DNA of 31,411 nt from Planctomycetota bacterium (GCA_023432465.1 JAEYUO010000109.1:1-31411), one strand, 5' to 3'; shown: positions 1 to 7,692, counted from the first letter of the stretch. The notes: generated from the letters alone by a model not told the origin. Translations and numbers: made by a program.

Positions 1-58
1 CTGCTACACGTCAGATTTGTGAAACTCGCTGCCGCCGAAAGGCGACGGAGAGGGATAG

Positions 59-808
59 ATGAGCGCCAACCGCGCCAGAAACGGCTCCAACCACCAAGCC
101 GCCCTCGATGAGGCGGCTGAGGGGTCGGACCCGCTTCTGGCTGGCCCAGCCTGGGGGGGCGGGGTCGTCGGCGGCGGGGCCATCGCACTCCCCTCCGCGC
201 TCGATTCCAAAGTCCTCGTCCTCAACAAGCTCTACGTCGCCGTGCGTGTCGTCTCGGCGCGCCGCGCGTTCTCGCTCCTGTGCCGCGAACTCGCCGAGGT
301 CATCCACGTCGATGAGGGCAAGTACCTCAACTACGACTTCGAATCCTGGGCCGAGCTCTCCGCGCTCCGCAAGTCCTTCGAGCCCGACAAGCACGACTGG
401 ATCCGCACGGTCCGCATCGATCTCGCCGTGCCCCGCGTCATCCGTCTGCTCGGCTACGACCGCCTGCCCGCGCAAATCGTCAAGCTCAACCGGCGCAACC
501 TCTTCGCCCGCGACCGCAACCAGTGCCAGTACTGCGGCAAGACCTTCCCCACCAGCGAACTCTCGATCGACCACGTCAAGCCGCGGACGCAGGGCGGCGG
601 CGAATCGTGGGAGAACCTCGTGTGCTCGTGTGTGAAGTGCAACGCCCGCAAGGGTGGCCGCACGCCCGATCAGGCGCACATGCGGCTCGTTCGCGCCCCG
701 GTGAAGCCCAAGCGCAACCCGCTCATCACGCTTCGACTCGGGCAGGAACGCTACTCATCGTGGAAAGCCTTCCTCGATGACGCCTACTGGAACGTCGAGC
801 TGAAGTGA
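59..808 (+). CDS. HNH endonuclease family protein
   Basis: A 249-residue protein with a C-terminal HNH nuclease fold. Two zinc-type Cys pairs, CQYC at about residues 156-159 and CVKC at 191-194, flank the catalytic Asp-His (171-172) and Asn (186), so the ββα-metal site looks intact. The middle part (about residues 50-145) matches the N-terminal region usual in stand-alone bacterial HNH proteins of this type (VLVLNKLYV, then a VVSARRAF-like segment). The first 45 residues are Gly/Ala-rich and look unconserved. The ATG at 59 is preceded by GGAGAGGG (47-54), which supports this start. The natural substrate of the family is not known. No restriction methylase or mobile-element gene lies beside it. 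Family assignment is firm; role unknown. Confidence 0.85.
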   Translation: MSANRARNGSNHQAALDEAAEGSDPLLAGPAWGGGVVGGGAIALPSALDSKVLVLNKLYVAVRVVSARRAFSLLCRELAEVIHVDEGKYLNYDFESWAELSALRKSFEPDKHDWIRTVRIDLAVPRVIRLLGYDRLPAQIVKLNRRNLFARDRNQCQYCGKTFPTSELSIDHVKPRTQGGGESWENLVCSCVKCNARKGGRTPDQAHMRLVRAPVKPKRNPLITLRLGQERYSSWKAFLDDAYWNVELK

Positions 809-847
809 TGCGTGTGCGGCGTGCGACGCCCGGATGCCGCCCAACGT

Positions 848-1174
848 TCAGGCCTTCTTCTTCTTGCCGCCCGCCTTCGTGCCCCCGGCGGGGGCCATCG
901 CATCCACCTTCGCCGCCAGCGCAAAGTCCTTCTCGGTGATCCCCCCCGCATCGTGCGTGTTCAGCGTCAAGGTGACCTTGGTGTAGCGGATCAGAATGTC
1001 CGGGTGGTGCTGGTCCGCCTCGGCCTGCGCGGCGACTTTGTCCACAAAGGCCATCGCCTCCATGAACGTCCCGAAGTGAAACGTCCGCTGGATCGCCCCG
1101 CCCGTCTCGGACCACTCGGGCCTCGATGTGAGCATTCCGGCGATCTGTGCGTCCGTGAGCTTCTCCTTCGCCAT
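848..1174 (-). CDS. Pterin-4a-carbinolamine dehydratase (PCD/DCoH family)
   Basis: A 108-residue protein of the usual family size. The family dehydrates 4a-hydroxytetrahydrobiopterin during pterin recycling, or a related pterin where no aromatic hydroxylase is present. The active-site motif DQHHPDI (about residues 54-60) and the following LNTHDAGGITEKDFALA block are both present. The C-terminus is an unusual Lys-rich tail (GGKKKKA). I chose the ATG at 1174 because GGAGG lies 8 nt upstream and the reading starts at MAKEKLTD, where the conserved fold begins; the frame stays open further upstream without conservation. It converges with the HNH gene across a 39-bp gap. No phenylalanine hydroxylase gene is in the window, so its partner reaction is unknown. 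Confidence 0.9.
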   Translation of the reverse strand: MAKEKLTDAQIAGMLTSRPEWSETGGAIQRTFHFGTFMEAMAFVDKVAAQAEADQHHPDILIRYTKVTLTLNTHDAGGITEKDFALAAKVDAMAPAGGTKAGGKKKKA

Positions 1175-1334
1175 CGCCGTCGCCTCCGCATGAACCCCGC
1201 GTCCCATCGGCCTGCCGCCGGCGTTCGCGTTTCCCGGCCCGGCCCGCACCGTCCGATGCAAGGACGCAGTGTATCGTGTTGGGCGGCTGCCATCGGCGGC
1301 AGGTCCACATTCCCCCGCAGGCCCCGGTTCCTGA

Positions 1335-2345
1335 ATGCAAGCATCTGTCACAACAAGACTTGCGCCATCCCCAACCGGTGCCCTGCACCTGGGCAACGCC
1401 CGCACGTTCCTCGTGAACTGGGCGTTGGCACGCCGATCCGGGTGGCGCATCGTGCACCGAATCGAGGATCTCGACACCCCCAGAATCAAGCCGGGCGCGA
1501 TCACCGCCCTGCTCCAAACCCTCCACTGGCTCGGCATGGAGTGGGACGCGTGGGAGCCCGCCATCAACCCGGATCGGGCGGACCTCTCGGGCGTAATCGT
1601 GCAATCTGAGGACCTCCGCCCCTACCAAGCCGCGATCCGCACGCTCGCCGCCCGCGGCCTGGCCTACCCCTGTGCACTCAGTCGCGGCGAGATCGAAGCC
1701 GCGCTCAGCGCACCGCAGGAAGGTGCCCACGAAACGCCCTTCCCCGCGATGCTGCGGCCCGATGGGGCGGGACAGGCGTTCGACTTCGATGCCGCAGCCG
1801 CCTCCGGGAGCGATCCGCCCAACTGGAGATATCTGACCCCGCCGGGTGAGGTCCGCTTCACCGACGGCTTCGCCGGCCCGCAGTCGATCGACCCGTCACA
1901 GACGGTCGGGGACTTCGTGCTCTGGACCAAACGCGGCCAGCCGTCGTATCAGCTCGCCGTGGTCGTGGATGACCACCGCCAGGGCGTCACGCAGATCATC
2001 CGCGGCGACGACCTGCTGGATTCTGCCGCCAGACAGTTACTCCTGTGGCGAGCCCTCGATCTGTCCCCCGAACCCACGTTCACCCACCTGCCGCTGGTGC
2101 TGGGCAGCGACGGCCGCCGTCTCGCCAAGCGGCACGGAGACACCCGGATCGAGCACTACCGGGCGCACGGCGTGCCCGCCGAGGCGATCATCGGGCTCGT
2201 GGCCTTCTGGTGCGGCACGCTGCCGCGACGCGAGCAGATGAGCGCACCCGAGTTCAGGGATGCCCTTTCGCTGGGTACCATCCCCCACGTCCCGATCACA
2301 TTCACCCCCGAGGATGACCGATGGCTGCTCTCCCAGGCTCGTTGA
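1335..2345 (+). CDS. gluQ: Glutamyl-Q tRNA(Asp) synthetase
   Basis: A 336-residue paralogue of glutamyl-tRNA synthetase that keeps only the catalytic Rossmann domain. The family attaches glutamate to the queuosine base of tRNA-Asp. The N-terminus TRLAPSPTGALHLGN holds the HIGH-type signature (HLGN, residues 18-21), and RLAKR (262-266) is the KMSKS equivalent. There is no anticodon-binding domain, which separates it from GltX. In the E. coli enzyme a zinc site uses a C-x-C pair plus further ligands; here the corresponding stretch reads AYPCALSRGE (110-119) with a single Cys, so zinc was probably lost. No Shine-Dalgarno is visible before the ATG, but the conserved N-terminus begins right after it. 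The 3' end overlaps the next gene by 25 bp, suggesting co-transcription. Confidence 0.9.
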   Translation: MQASVTTRLAPSPTGALHLGNARTFLVNWALARRSGWRIVHRIEDLDTPRIKPGAITALLQTLHWLGMEWDAWEPAINPDRADLSGVIVQSEDLRPYQAAIRTLAARGLAYPCALSRGEIEAALSAPQEGAHETPFPAMLRPDGAGQAFDFDAAAASGSDPPNWRYLTPPGEVRFTDGFAGPQSIDPSQTVGDFVLWTKRGQPSYQLAVVVDDHRQGVTQIIRGDDLLDSAARQLLLWRALDLSPEPTFTHLPLVLGSDGRRLAKRHGDTRIEHYRAHGVPAEAIIGLVAFWCGTLPRREQMSAPEFRDALSLGTIPHVPITFTPEDDRWLLSQAR

Positions 2346-2872
2346 GGATCGTGACCCTCCTGCTCGCCCTCCTCGCCGTCGCGGCCATGACCGGCTGCGA
2401 AGAGAAGGACACCGTGAGCAACGATGTCGCGACCGTCAAGATCGCCGGCAAGACCTTTTTCCTGGAAATCGCGGCGAACAACGACAAGCGGATGCTCGGC
2501 CTGGGAAGCCGCACGCAGATCGCAGATGACGGCGGGATGATCTTCGTCTTCCCCGCCAGCCAGGTCACCGTGCAGAGCTTTGTCATGCGCGACTGCCCGA
2601 TCGATATCGACATCATCTTCACGGACGGGGTCGGACGCGTCCTGACCGCCCACGAAATGAAGAGCGAGCCCCCCCGAGATGAGGCCAAGGGCGAGGGCAA
2701 GCCGGGGGACATGAGCAACGTCGCCTACGACAACCGGCTGCCGAAGTACTCCAGCCGTTATCCGGCGACCTTCGCCATTGAACTCAAAGCCGGATCGATC
2801 AAGGCGCTGGGGGTGAAAGAGGGTGATCTCCTCACCTTCGACCATGCCGCTCTTAAGAAGATGGCCCAGTAG
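2321..2872 (+). CDS. DUF192 family lipoprotein
   Basis: A 183-residue protein with a lipoprotein signal peptide (hydrophobic LLLALLAVAAMTGC, lipid-acceptor Cys at about 26) followed by a DUF192 domain. Typical features are RMLGLGSR near residue 60, the GGMIFVFP strand, FVMRDCPIDIDIIF, and a C-terminal FAIELKAG...GVKEGD. The domain function is not established. The ATG at 2321 lies inside gluQ and has GAGG 7 nt upstream, which fits translational coupling. A GTG at 2351 would avoid the overlap but has poorer Shine-Dalgarno spacing and a very short signal sequence. An insert rich in Glu, Lys and Gly (about residues 112-130) interrupts the usual domain spacing. Confidence 0.85.
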   Translation: MAALPGSLRIVTLLLALLAVAAMTGCEEKDTVSNDVATVKIAGKTFFLEIAANNDKRMLGLGSRTQIADDGGMIFVFPASQVTVQSFVMRDCPIDIDIIFTDGVGRVLTAHEMKSEPPRDEAKGEGKPGDMSNVAYDNRLPKYSSRYPATFAIELKAGSIKALGVKEGDLLTFDHAALKKMAQ

Positions 2873-2969
2873 GCCGATTCCAGCCATTGGCGGAAGCCCG
2901 CCGGGAGCCCCGCAGCACACTCGCGCTGCCGCGGCCCGCGGCCGGCTTTGACGCCGGAGGCAGTTGGGC

Positions 2970-4283
2970 ATGCAGAGCCAATCTCTGGCATTGATCGCCA
3001 CCCCGGGCACCGAGGCCTCGCGCCCGGCCTGGTGGGAGCCGATTCTGCGAGCCTGGCCCGGAGCCGCGCCCAAGGTGGAAGTTCTGTCACCGGAACAGGT
3101 GCTGTCGACCTCCCGCGCGCTCAAGCCCACACAGTCCTGGGATGCCGCCGTCGTCGCCCCATTTGCGGGCTCGACGGATTCGATGCTCTACAAAGTGGTT
3201 GATGTGCTCCAGCAGGCGTTGGTGCCCACGCTCCTGTTGCTGGGCGAGGACAAAGCGCAGGAAGCCCGGCTCGACGGGTTCAACCCCGGCTCGGTCGTCA
3301 CGCAGCGCGCCACCACCGATCCCCGCACGATCGCGGGCCTCGTGTTCGGGCTGTCGCAGCGGCAGTCGGCGATTCGCTCGCTCGATCAATCCATCCGGCT
3401 GGCGCAGTCCTTCCAGGGCGAAACCGCCGCGGAAATCGACAGGCTTCATCAGGAACTCCTGCTGGCCGCGAAGGTGCAGCGCGACTTCCTCCCCAAGCGG
3501 ATGCCGATGCTCGACGGCGTGCAGTGCTCGGTGCTGTACCGCCCCGCGGGCTTCGTGTCGGGCGATACCTACGACGTTTGCCAGCTCGACGAGTATCACA
3601 TCGGGTTCTTTCTGGCCGACGCGATGGGGCACGGCGTGCCCGCCGCGCTGATGACGCTCTACATCTCCGGCTCGATCCCGCGCAAGGAGATCGGTGTCGG
3701 ACCGGGGGCCTCGTACCGCCTCATCCCTCCGGCCGAATCGCTGCAACGGCTCAACGCCGAACTGGCGGATTCGATCGCCGGGCCTGCTCGCTTCGCCACC
3801 GCTGTCTGCGGCCTGATCGACACCCGCACAGGGCTGATCACACTCGCCGCCGCCGGGCACCCCCCGCCGCTTCGAGTCGGGCCGCACGGCGTGCGACCGA
3901 TCAATGTCTCGGGGATGCTGCTGGGCGTCGTGCCGGACTTCGAGTATCAGCAGGTGACCGTGCGGCTTGAGGAAGACGAGATCCTCGTCGTGCACTCCGA
4001 CGGCATCGAGTCGGCATTCGCACGCAACTCCCGCCCCGGCGAAGCGGGCACGCGCCCGATCCCCCCCCACTTCCACCACTTCGCGCAGATGCGTCGCGGC
4101 GATGCGCTTGCGAGCCTCGGGGCGGCGATGGATCGGCTCGCCGATGACCTGGACGCACAGACCGGGTCACTCCATCAGGATGATGATGTCTCGGTGATTT
4201 CGTTCCAGACCACCTGCGTGCGCGAGCCCGGCGCAAGTGCCGCAGCGCGGCTCCACGCCGCCGATGCCCAGCGCAACGACTGA
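2970..4283 (+). CDS. RsbU/SpoIIE-type serine phosphatase with divergent N-terminal sensor
   Basis: A 437-residue cytoplasmic protein. Residues 1 to about 130 form an alternating α/β domain resembling a response-regulator receiver, though I cannot find a convincing phospho-acceptor Asp. A probable coiled coil (about 140-175) leads into the PPM-type phosphatase domain. The metal-binding acidic residues are all visible: SGDTYDV, ADAMGHG, the AAAGHPPPL turn, HSDGIESA and the C-terminal DDDVSVISF. In this family such enzymes dephosphorylate anti-sigma-antagonist (STAS) proteins, and a STAS gene lies 0.8 kb downstream on the other strand. GGAGG at 2956-2960 is 9 nt before ATG 2970, so that start is preferred over a TTG at 2964. 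Its stop codon is 2 bp from the convergent ABC gene. Confidence 0.85.
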   Translation: MQSQSLALIATPGTEASRPAWWEPILRAWPGAAPKVEVLSPEQVLSTSRALKPTQSWDAAVVAPFAGSTDSMLYKVVDVLQQALVPTLLLLGEDKAQEARLDGFNPGSVVTQRATTDPRTIAGLVFGLSQRQSAIRSLDQSIRLAQSFQGETAAEIDRLHQELLLAAKVQRDFLPKRMPMLDGVQCSVLYRPAGFVSGDTYDVCQLDEYHIGFFLADAMGHGVPAALMTLYISGSIPRKEIGVGPGASYRLIPPAESLQRLNAELADSIAGPARFATAVCGLIDTRTGLITLAAAGHPPPLRVGPHGVRPINVSGMLLGVVPDFEYQQVTVRLEEDEILVVHSDGIESAFARNSRPGEAGTRPIPPHFHHFAQMRRGDALASLGAAMDRLADDLDAQTGSLHQDDDVSVISFQTTCVREPGASAAARLHAADAQRND

Positions 4284-4285
4284 GT

Positions 4286-5050
4286 TCAGCTCCGCACACG
4301 GACAAGACGGTCGGACTCGACCAGCCCGTCCTTCAGGCGGAAGATGCGCTCGCAGCGTTGGCTGATCCGATCATCGTGCGTCACCATGATGATGGTCATG
4401 CCGCGGTCGTGCAGGTCCTCGATCACCGCGAGGATCGCCTCCCCGGTTGAGGAGTCCAGGTTGCCCGTGGGTTCATCGGCCATGAGCACGACCGGCTCGG
4501 TGACCAATGCCCGGGCGATGGCCGTTCGCTGCTGCTGCCCGCCGGAGAGCTCACGCGGGCGATGTCCCAGCCGATCCCCCAGCCCGACGAGCTTGAGCTT
4601 TTCAATCGCTCGTTCGCGCCGTTCGGCCCGGTTCACGCTCTGGTAGAGCAGGGGCACCTCGACGTTCTCCAGCACGGTGAGCTCGGAGATGAGGTTGAAC
4701 GCCTGAAACACAAAGCCGATCTTCCGGCCGCGATACCCCGAGAGCCGCTCATCGGGCATGACCGAGACATCCTCGCCATCCAGCAGGTAGCTCCCCGTCG
4801 TTGGCCGATCGAGGCAGCCGAGCATGTTCATCAGCGTCGACTTCCCCGAGCCCGATGCGCCCATGATGGCCACATACTGTGCCCGCGGCACCGTCAGGTC
4901 GACGCCCTCACCATTGCGCCCAACCGCCTCCACGAGGATACTGCCATCGGGCTTGTAGTACGTCTTGGTGACCCCGCGCAACTCCGCGATCGGCGCGCCC
5001 CACCGGGGGTTCACAAGAGGGGGCTGAGCTGTCGCGGCCATGGTCGTCAT
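4286..5050 (-). CDS. ABC transporter ATP-binding protein (LolD/MacB/FtsE-like)
   Basis: An ATPase subunit of about 254 residues. It has a Walker A (GASGSGKST), a Q-loop (FVFQAFNLI), the LSGGQQQR signature, a Walker B (VVLMADEPTGNLD) and an H-loop (VTHDD). The NLDSSTG segment after Walker B is typical of the MacB/LolD/FtsE group, which drives lipoprotein extraction or efflux from the inner membrane. An insert (about residues 40-53, AVGRNGEGVD) lies just before Walker A. No permease is adjacent, so the partner must be encoded elsewhere. The ATG at 5050 is preferred; a TTG at 5056 and an ATG at 5041 are alternatives. No Shine-Dalgarno is seen; a TACCAT hexamer lies 9 nt upstream. Confidence 0.85.
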   Translation of the reverse strand: MTTMAATAQPPLVNPRWGAPIAELRGVTKTYYKPDGSILVEAVGRNGEGVDLTVPRAQYVAIMGASGSGKSTLMNMLGCLDRPTTGSYLLDGEDVSVMPDERLSGYRGRKIGFVFQAFNLISELTVLENVEVPLLYQSVNRAERRERAIEKLKLVGLGDRLGHRPRELSGGQQQRTAIARALVTEPVVLMADEPTGNLDSSTGEAILAVIEDLHDRGMTIIMVTHDDRISQRCERIFRLKDGLVESDRLVRVRS

Positions 5051-5059
5051 CGTCAAGGG

Positions 5060-5065
5060 ATGGTA
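5060..5065 (-). promoter_or_regulatory. Candidate -10 element (TACCAT) of the ABC ATPase gene
   Basis: TACCAT on the minus strand ends 9 nt before ATG 5050 and there is no Shine-Dalgarno in between. It is the weakest member of a recurring set of TANNNT hexamers placed 6-9 nt before starts in this window. No TTGACA-like -35 is visible. Confidence 0.3.
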
Positions 5066-5110
5066 CCGGCAGGATCATGCCGCGCCGCGGCCGAACGCCC
5101 GCCGGAACGA

Positions 5111-5539
5111 TCATTCCTCCCGCTGCTGCCGCAACTGAACGCTCGCCAGGGCGGTCATCGGATCAGGGGCGAACTGAAAGACCTTGTCCAGCCCCGTGAG
5201 CAGCATCATCGACCACACCTCATCCCCCATCGAACACAGCACAAGCTGCCGGCCCGCCTCCACCAGCCGCTTGCGCATCCGCAGCAGGGCGGCGATGTGG
5301 GAGGAGTTGAGATAGGACACGCCCGAGAAGTTCAGCACGACGTGCGGGATCGGGTCCGCCGGAGTCAGGGGTTTTTCCCCGCGAGCACCCTCCCGCGCCG
5401 AGCCAAAGGCGGGCGGGGCATCGTCGTCGGACTCCCCATTGCCGCGGAGACGCGCAAACACCGCGGAAAACTCCTCCGAGAGCTCGGGCTCATCGGCCAA
5501 GTCGGAGAGCAGGATGCCTTCGGACCAGTCAGTGGGCAT
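5111..5539 (-). CDS. STAS-domain protein (anti-sigma factor antagonist-like)
   Basis: A 142-residue protein whose second half (about residues 64-130) is a STAS fold: HVVLNFSGVSYLNSSHIAALLRM matches the core strand and the helix that carries the phosphorylatable Ser in SpoIIAA/RsbV (here LNSS, Ser79/Ser80). The next strand, RQLVLCSMGDEVWSMM, and the helix TGLDKVF are also typical. The N-terminal half is acidic and variable. Such proteins are switched by a kinase and a SpoIIE-type phosphatase; a phosphatase is encoded close by at 2970-4283, but no kinase (RsbW-type) is in the window. The ATG at 5539 has no Shine-Dalgarno; TATACT lies 9 nt upstream, so the mRNA may be leaderless. Confidence 0.8.
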   Translation of the reverse strand: MPTDWSEGILLSDLADEPELSEEFSAVFARLRGNGESDDDAPPAFGSAREGARGEKPLTPADPIPHVVLNFSGVSYLNSSHIAALLRMRKRLVEAGRQLVLCSMGDEVWSMMLLTGLDKVFQFAPDPMTALASVQLRQQREE

Positions 5540-5548
5540 AGGGCACGC

Positions 5549-5554
5549 AGTATA
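5549..5554 (-). promoter_or_regulatory. Candidate -10 element (TATACT) of the STAS gene
   Basis: TATACT (5 of 6 to TATAAT) on the minus strand ends 9 nt before ATG 5539. Transcription starting about 7 nt downstream would leave essentially no 5' leader, consistent with the missing Shine-Dalgarno. No convincing -35 is seen. Confidence 0.5.
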
Positions 5555-5633
5555 GCGGAAACGACAAACCGCCTCGGACCGGTAACTCCGGTCGCCCCTG
5601 TCGCGAGTGCCGGATGGTGAAGTCTGGCAAACA

Positions 5634-5675
5634 GCGACGCCCCTGACCAGCTTTCCCAGCTTCCGTGGGCGTCGC
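5634..5675. repeat. 9-bp perfect inverted repeat (hairpin-forming)
   Basis: GCGACGCCC at 5634-5642 is the exact reverse complement of GGGCGTCGC at 5667-5675. The 24-nt loop can form a second short stem, AGCT pairing with AGCT. It is not followed by a T-tract, so a simple intrinsic terminator is unlikely; a structured 5' leader or protein-binding site is possible. Confidence 0.5.
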
Positions 5676-5858
5676 AGGGCAACGTTTGGGCGGAGGTCCG
5701 GAGGGGGAGCGGTGGCGTTGAGATTCCTGAATTCGAATTTTGTGTCGCTGCCGCACGAGCGGGCCGGACTGAAACCCCGGCTCGCCAGCTCCGGTCGCCC
5801 ACGGGGTGCGTGTATCCCCCGCGGGTCCGGCCACGGCAACGACAGAAAGGGAACCACC

Positions 5859-6530
5859 ATGAAGACCACGACCATGAAGTTTGTTGCCGCCGCCGCTGTT
5901 GCGATGGGTGTCTCGGGCATTGCGCACGCCGACACGATCAGCGGCGCGTTCACCACTTCCCACGGCCAGCAGATCAATATCACCTCTCCGACGCTCAACG
6001 GCAACGTCAACACCGTGAAGTTCAACTGGACCCGGAATGATGCGCCCGGCGCGGGCATCGATGCCTCGATCGCGACGAGCTTCAACTCCTACTGCGTCGA
6101 CCTCGCCCAGGTCGTGAGCGCGAACACCAACTACACCTTCAATGTCGTTTCGCCAATGGAGCACGGATTCTCCGCGGATCAGACCATGCTGCTCGAGCGA
6201 CTCTGGGCGGACTACTTCCCCGCCATCGACTCCGCCGAGAAGTCCGCCGCGTTCCAGATGTCGATCTGGGAGATCATCCACGACCCCACGTTCAGCCTCA
6301 GCTCGGGCGTCTTCAAGGTCAACAACGCGGCCCCCGCCGCGGCCCTCGCCAGCAGCTGGCTCAGCAACGTGAGCTCGGTCAGCTACTCGACGGTCAACGC
6401 GATGCCCCAGCTCGTGGTGCTCCAGTCGCCCACCGCCCAGGACCAGATCACGGTGATCCCCGCCCCCGCGACCGGCGCGCTCGCCTGCATGGGCCTCATC
6501 GCCCTCGCCTCGCGCCGCCGCCACGCCTGA
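5859..6530 (+). CDS. Secreted PEP-CTERM-like protein with possible thioester-type domain
   Basis: A 223-residue exported protein. The N-terminal signal peptide ends at AHA (cleavage after about residue 24). The C-terminus is a sorting signal of the PEP-CTERM kind in its PAP variant: IPAPATGAL (200-208), a short hydrophobic segment, then RRRHA. Exosortase-type enzymes process such tails; none is encoded in the window. The body contains NSYCVDL (Cys79) and AFQMSIWEI (Gln133), resembling the Cys and Gln motifs that form the internal thioester in bacterial TED adhesin domains; this is a motif-level similarity only. AAAGG 9 nt before ATG 5859 supports the start. A strong intrinsic terminator follows. 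Likely cell-surface or matrix associated. Confidence 0.8.
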   Translation: MKTTTMKFVAAAAVAMGVSGIAHADTISGAFTTSHGQQINITSPTLNGNVNTVKFNWTRNDAPGAGIDASIATSFNSYCVDLAQVVSANTNYTFNVVSPMEHGFSADQTMLLERLWADYFPAIDSAEKSAAFQMSIWEIIHDPTFSLSSGVFKVNNAAPAAALASSWLSNVSSVSYSTVNAMPQLVVLQSPTAQDQITVIPAPATGALACMGLIALASRRRHA

Positions 6531-6558
6531 TGCTGGCTTGAACCTTCCGCACTTCCCA

Positions 6559-6595
6559 GGGGACGGCGCTCGGCGCCGCCCCTGTTCTTGTTTTT
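6559..6595 (+). terminator. Intrinsic terminator after the PEP-CTERM-like gene
   Basis: GGGG-A-CGGCGC (6559-6569) pairs with GCGCCG-CCCC (6573-6582) around a TCG loop with one bulged A, followed by a T-rich run (TGTTCTTGTTTTT) ending at 6595. It begins 29 bp after the stop codon at 6530. On the minus strand no T-tract follows the stem, so it serves plus-strand transcription. Confidence 0.85.
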
Positions 6596-6608
6596 GCGTT
6601 CCGCTCGC

Positions 6609-7661
6609 TCAGGCCCAGCGAATCACGACCTTGCCGAACTGCTCGCCCGCCTCCAGCCGGGCGTACGCCTCAGCACACTGCTCCGGCTCATAGACCTTGT
6701 CGACCACGGGCCGAACGCTCCCCGCGCGATACAGCGCAACGACCTCCGCGAACTCCTCCGGCGTGCCCATCGTCGAACCGAGGATCCGGAGCTGGTTCCA
6801 GAAGATTCGTGCCAGGTCCGTCACCGCATCCGGCCCGGAGGTGCAGCCGGGAGTGACATACGCCCCGCCGCGGGCGAGTGACTTGATGCACTTGATATGC
6901 GTCGCCTTGCCGGAGGAGTCAACCGCCACATCCACGCCGCGCTTGCCCGTCACCTCGCGAACCTGCCGCGACCAGTCCTGCCCCTCATCCAGGACCGTGG
7001 CCGTCGCGCCAAGCTCCCTGGCCTTATCGAGCTTCCACTGGTGCCTGCTCGTCACGATCACCCTGCACCCCAGGTGCCGCGCCAGCGCCATCGCCGCCAG
7101 TGCGACCCCCCCGCCGATCCCGGTGATCAGCACCCACTGCCCCGCCCGCAGGTGCGCCTTTCCCGCAACCATCGAGTACGCCGTCAGGAACGTCAGCCCG
7201 AACGCCGCCGCCTCGATCGGGTCCGCATGATCCGGCACCGGCTGGAGCGACCTGACAGGCGCAATGAATCGCTCGCGGTTCGTGCCGTTGCGATGTTCGC
7301 CAAGGACTTCATACTCCGGCGCAAGCGTCGTCGCCGGGCCATCATCCGGCCGCGGCGTCTGCGGACGCGGAATCGCACCGTTCATGATCACCTTTCGCCC
7401 CACCCAAGACGCGTCCACACCCTCCCCGACGCTCTCGACAACTCCGCACCCGTCGCACCCGCCGACCCGCGGATACGTCAGTTCGAGCCCCGGCACGCCT
7501 CGAACCACCCACAGATCGAGATGGTTGAGCGCCGTCGCCAGCGTCCTGACCACTGCTTCTCCGGCCGCGGGCGGGGCAAGCTCCTGCCAGTCGGAAACGA
7601 GCGCGACCTGCTGCTGGATCGCAGAACCTTGTGCTGGCTGCCTGATCGTGATCGCGCGCAT
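6609..7661 (-). CDS. Zinc-independent MDR oxidoreductase (quinone reductase/alcohol dehydrogenase-like)
   Basis: A 350-residue medium-chain dehydrogenase/reductase. The N-terminal GroES-like domain has ALNHLDLWVVRG and GGCDGCGVVESVG, with Asn in place of the catalytic-zinc Cys. The lobe that normally carries four structural-zinc Cys (about residues 92-125) has none, so the enzyme is probably zinc-free. The NAD(P)-binding domain has ITGIGGGVALAAMALA (179-194). The layout resembles the quinone oxidoreductase and crotonyl-CoA-reductase-like branch, which uses NADPH; the substrate is not predictable. The ATG at 7661 has AAAGG 8 nt upstream. It lies downstream of rplS on the same strand, but a strong terminator separates them. 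Confidence 0.85.
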   Translation of the reverse strand: MRAITIRQPAQGSAIQQQVALVSDWQELAPPAAGEAVVRTLATALNHLDLWVVRGVPGLELTYPRVGGCDGCGVVESVGEGVDASWVGRKVIMNGAIPRPQTPRPDDGPATTLAPEYEVLGEHRNGTNRERFIAPVRSLQPVPDHADPIEAAAFGLTFLTAYSMVAGKAHLRAGQWVLITGIGGGVALAAMALARHLGCRVIVTSRHQWKLDKARELGATATVLDEGQDWSRQVREVTGKRGVDVAVDSSGKATHIKCIKSLARGGAYVTPGCTSGPDAVTDLARIFWNQLRILGSTMGTPEEFAEVVALYRAGSVRPVVDKVYEPEQCAEAYARLEAGEQFGKVVIRWA

Positions 7662-7692
7662 CTGGATGACCTTTCGATCGATCGACGGTGAC

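Larger units (their letters stand above)
5540..5858. other. 319-bp divergent intergenic region with inverted and direct repeats
   Basis: No gene is credible here. The stretch separates the STAS gene (minus) from the PEP-CTERM-like gene (plus). It contains a 6-bp hairpin (GACCGG/CCGGTC, 5577-5593), a 9-bp inverted repeat with a 24-nt loop (5634-5675), a 12-bp direct repeat CTCCGGTCGCCC (5586-5597 and 5789-5800), and an AT-rich patch (about 5716-5742) in otherwise GC-rich DNA. The AT-rich patch may hold the plus-strand promoter, but I could not find well-spaced -35/-10 boxes. It could be a regulatory leader or operator region. Confidence 0.5.

Noticed and set aside
59..808. HNH protein as part of a homing or defence system
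   Set aside because: No intron, intein, methylase or mobile-gene neighbour supports this; the adjacent genes are housekeeping.
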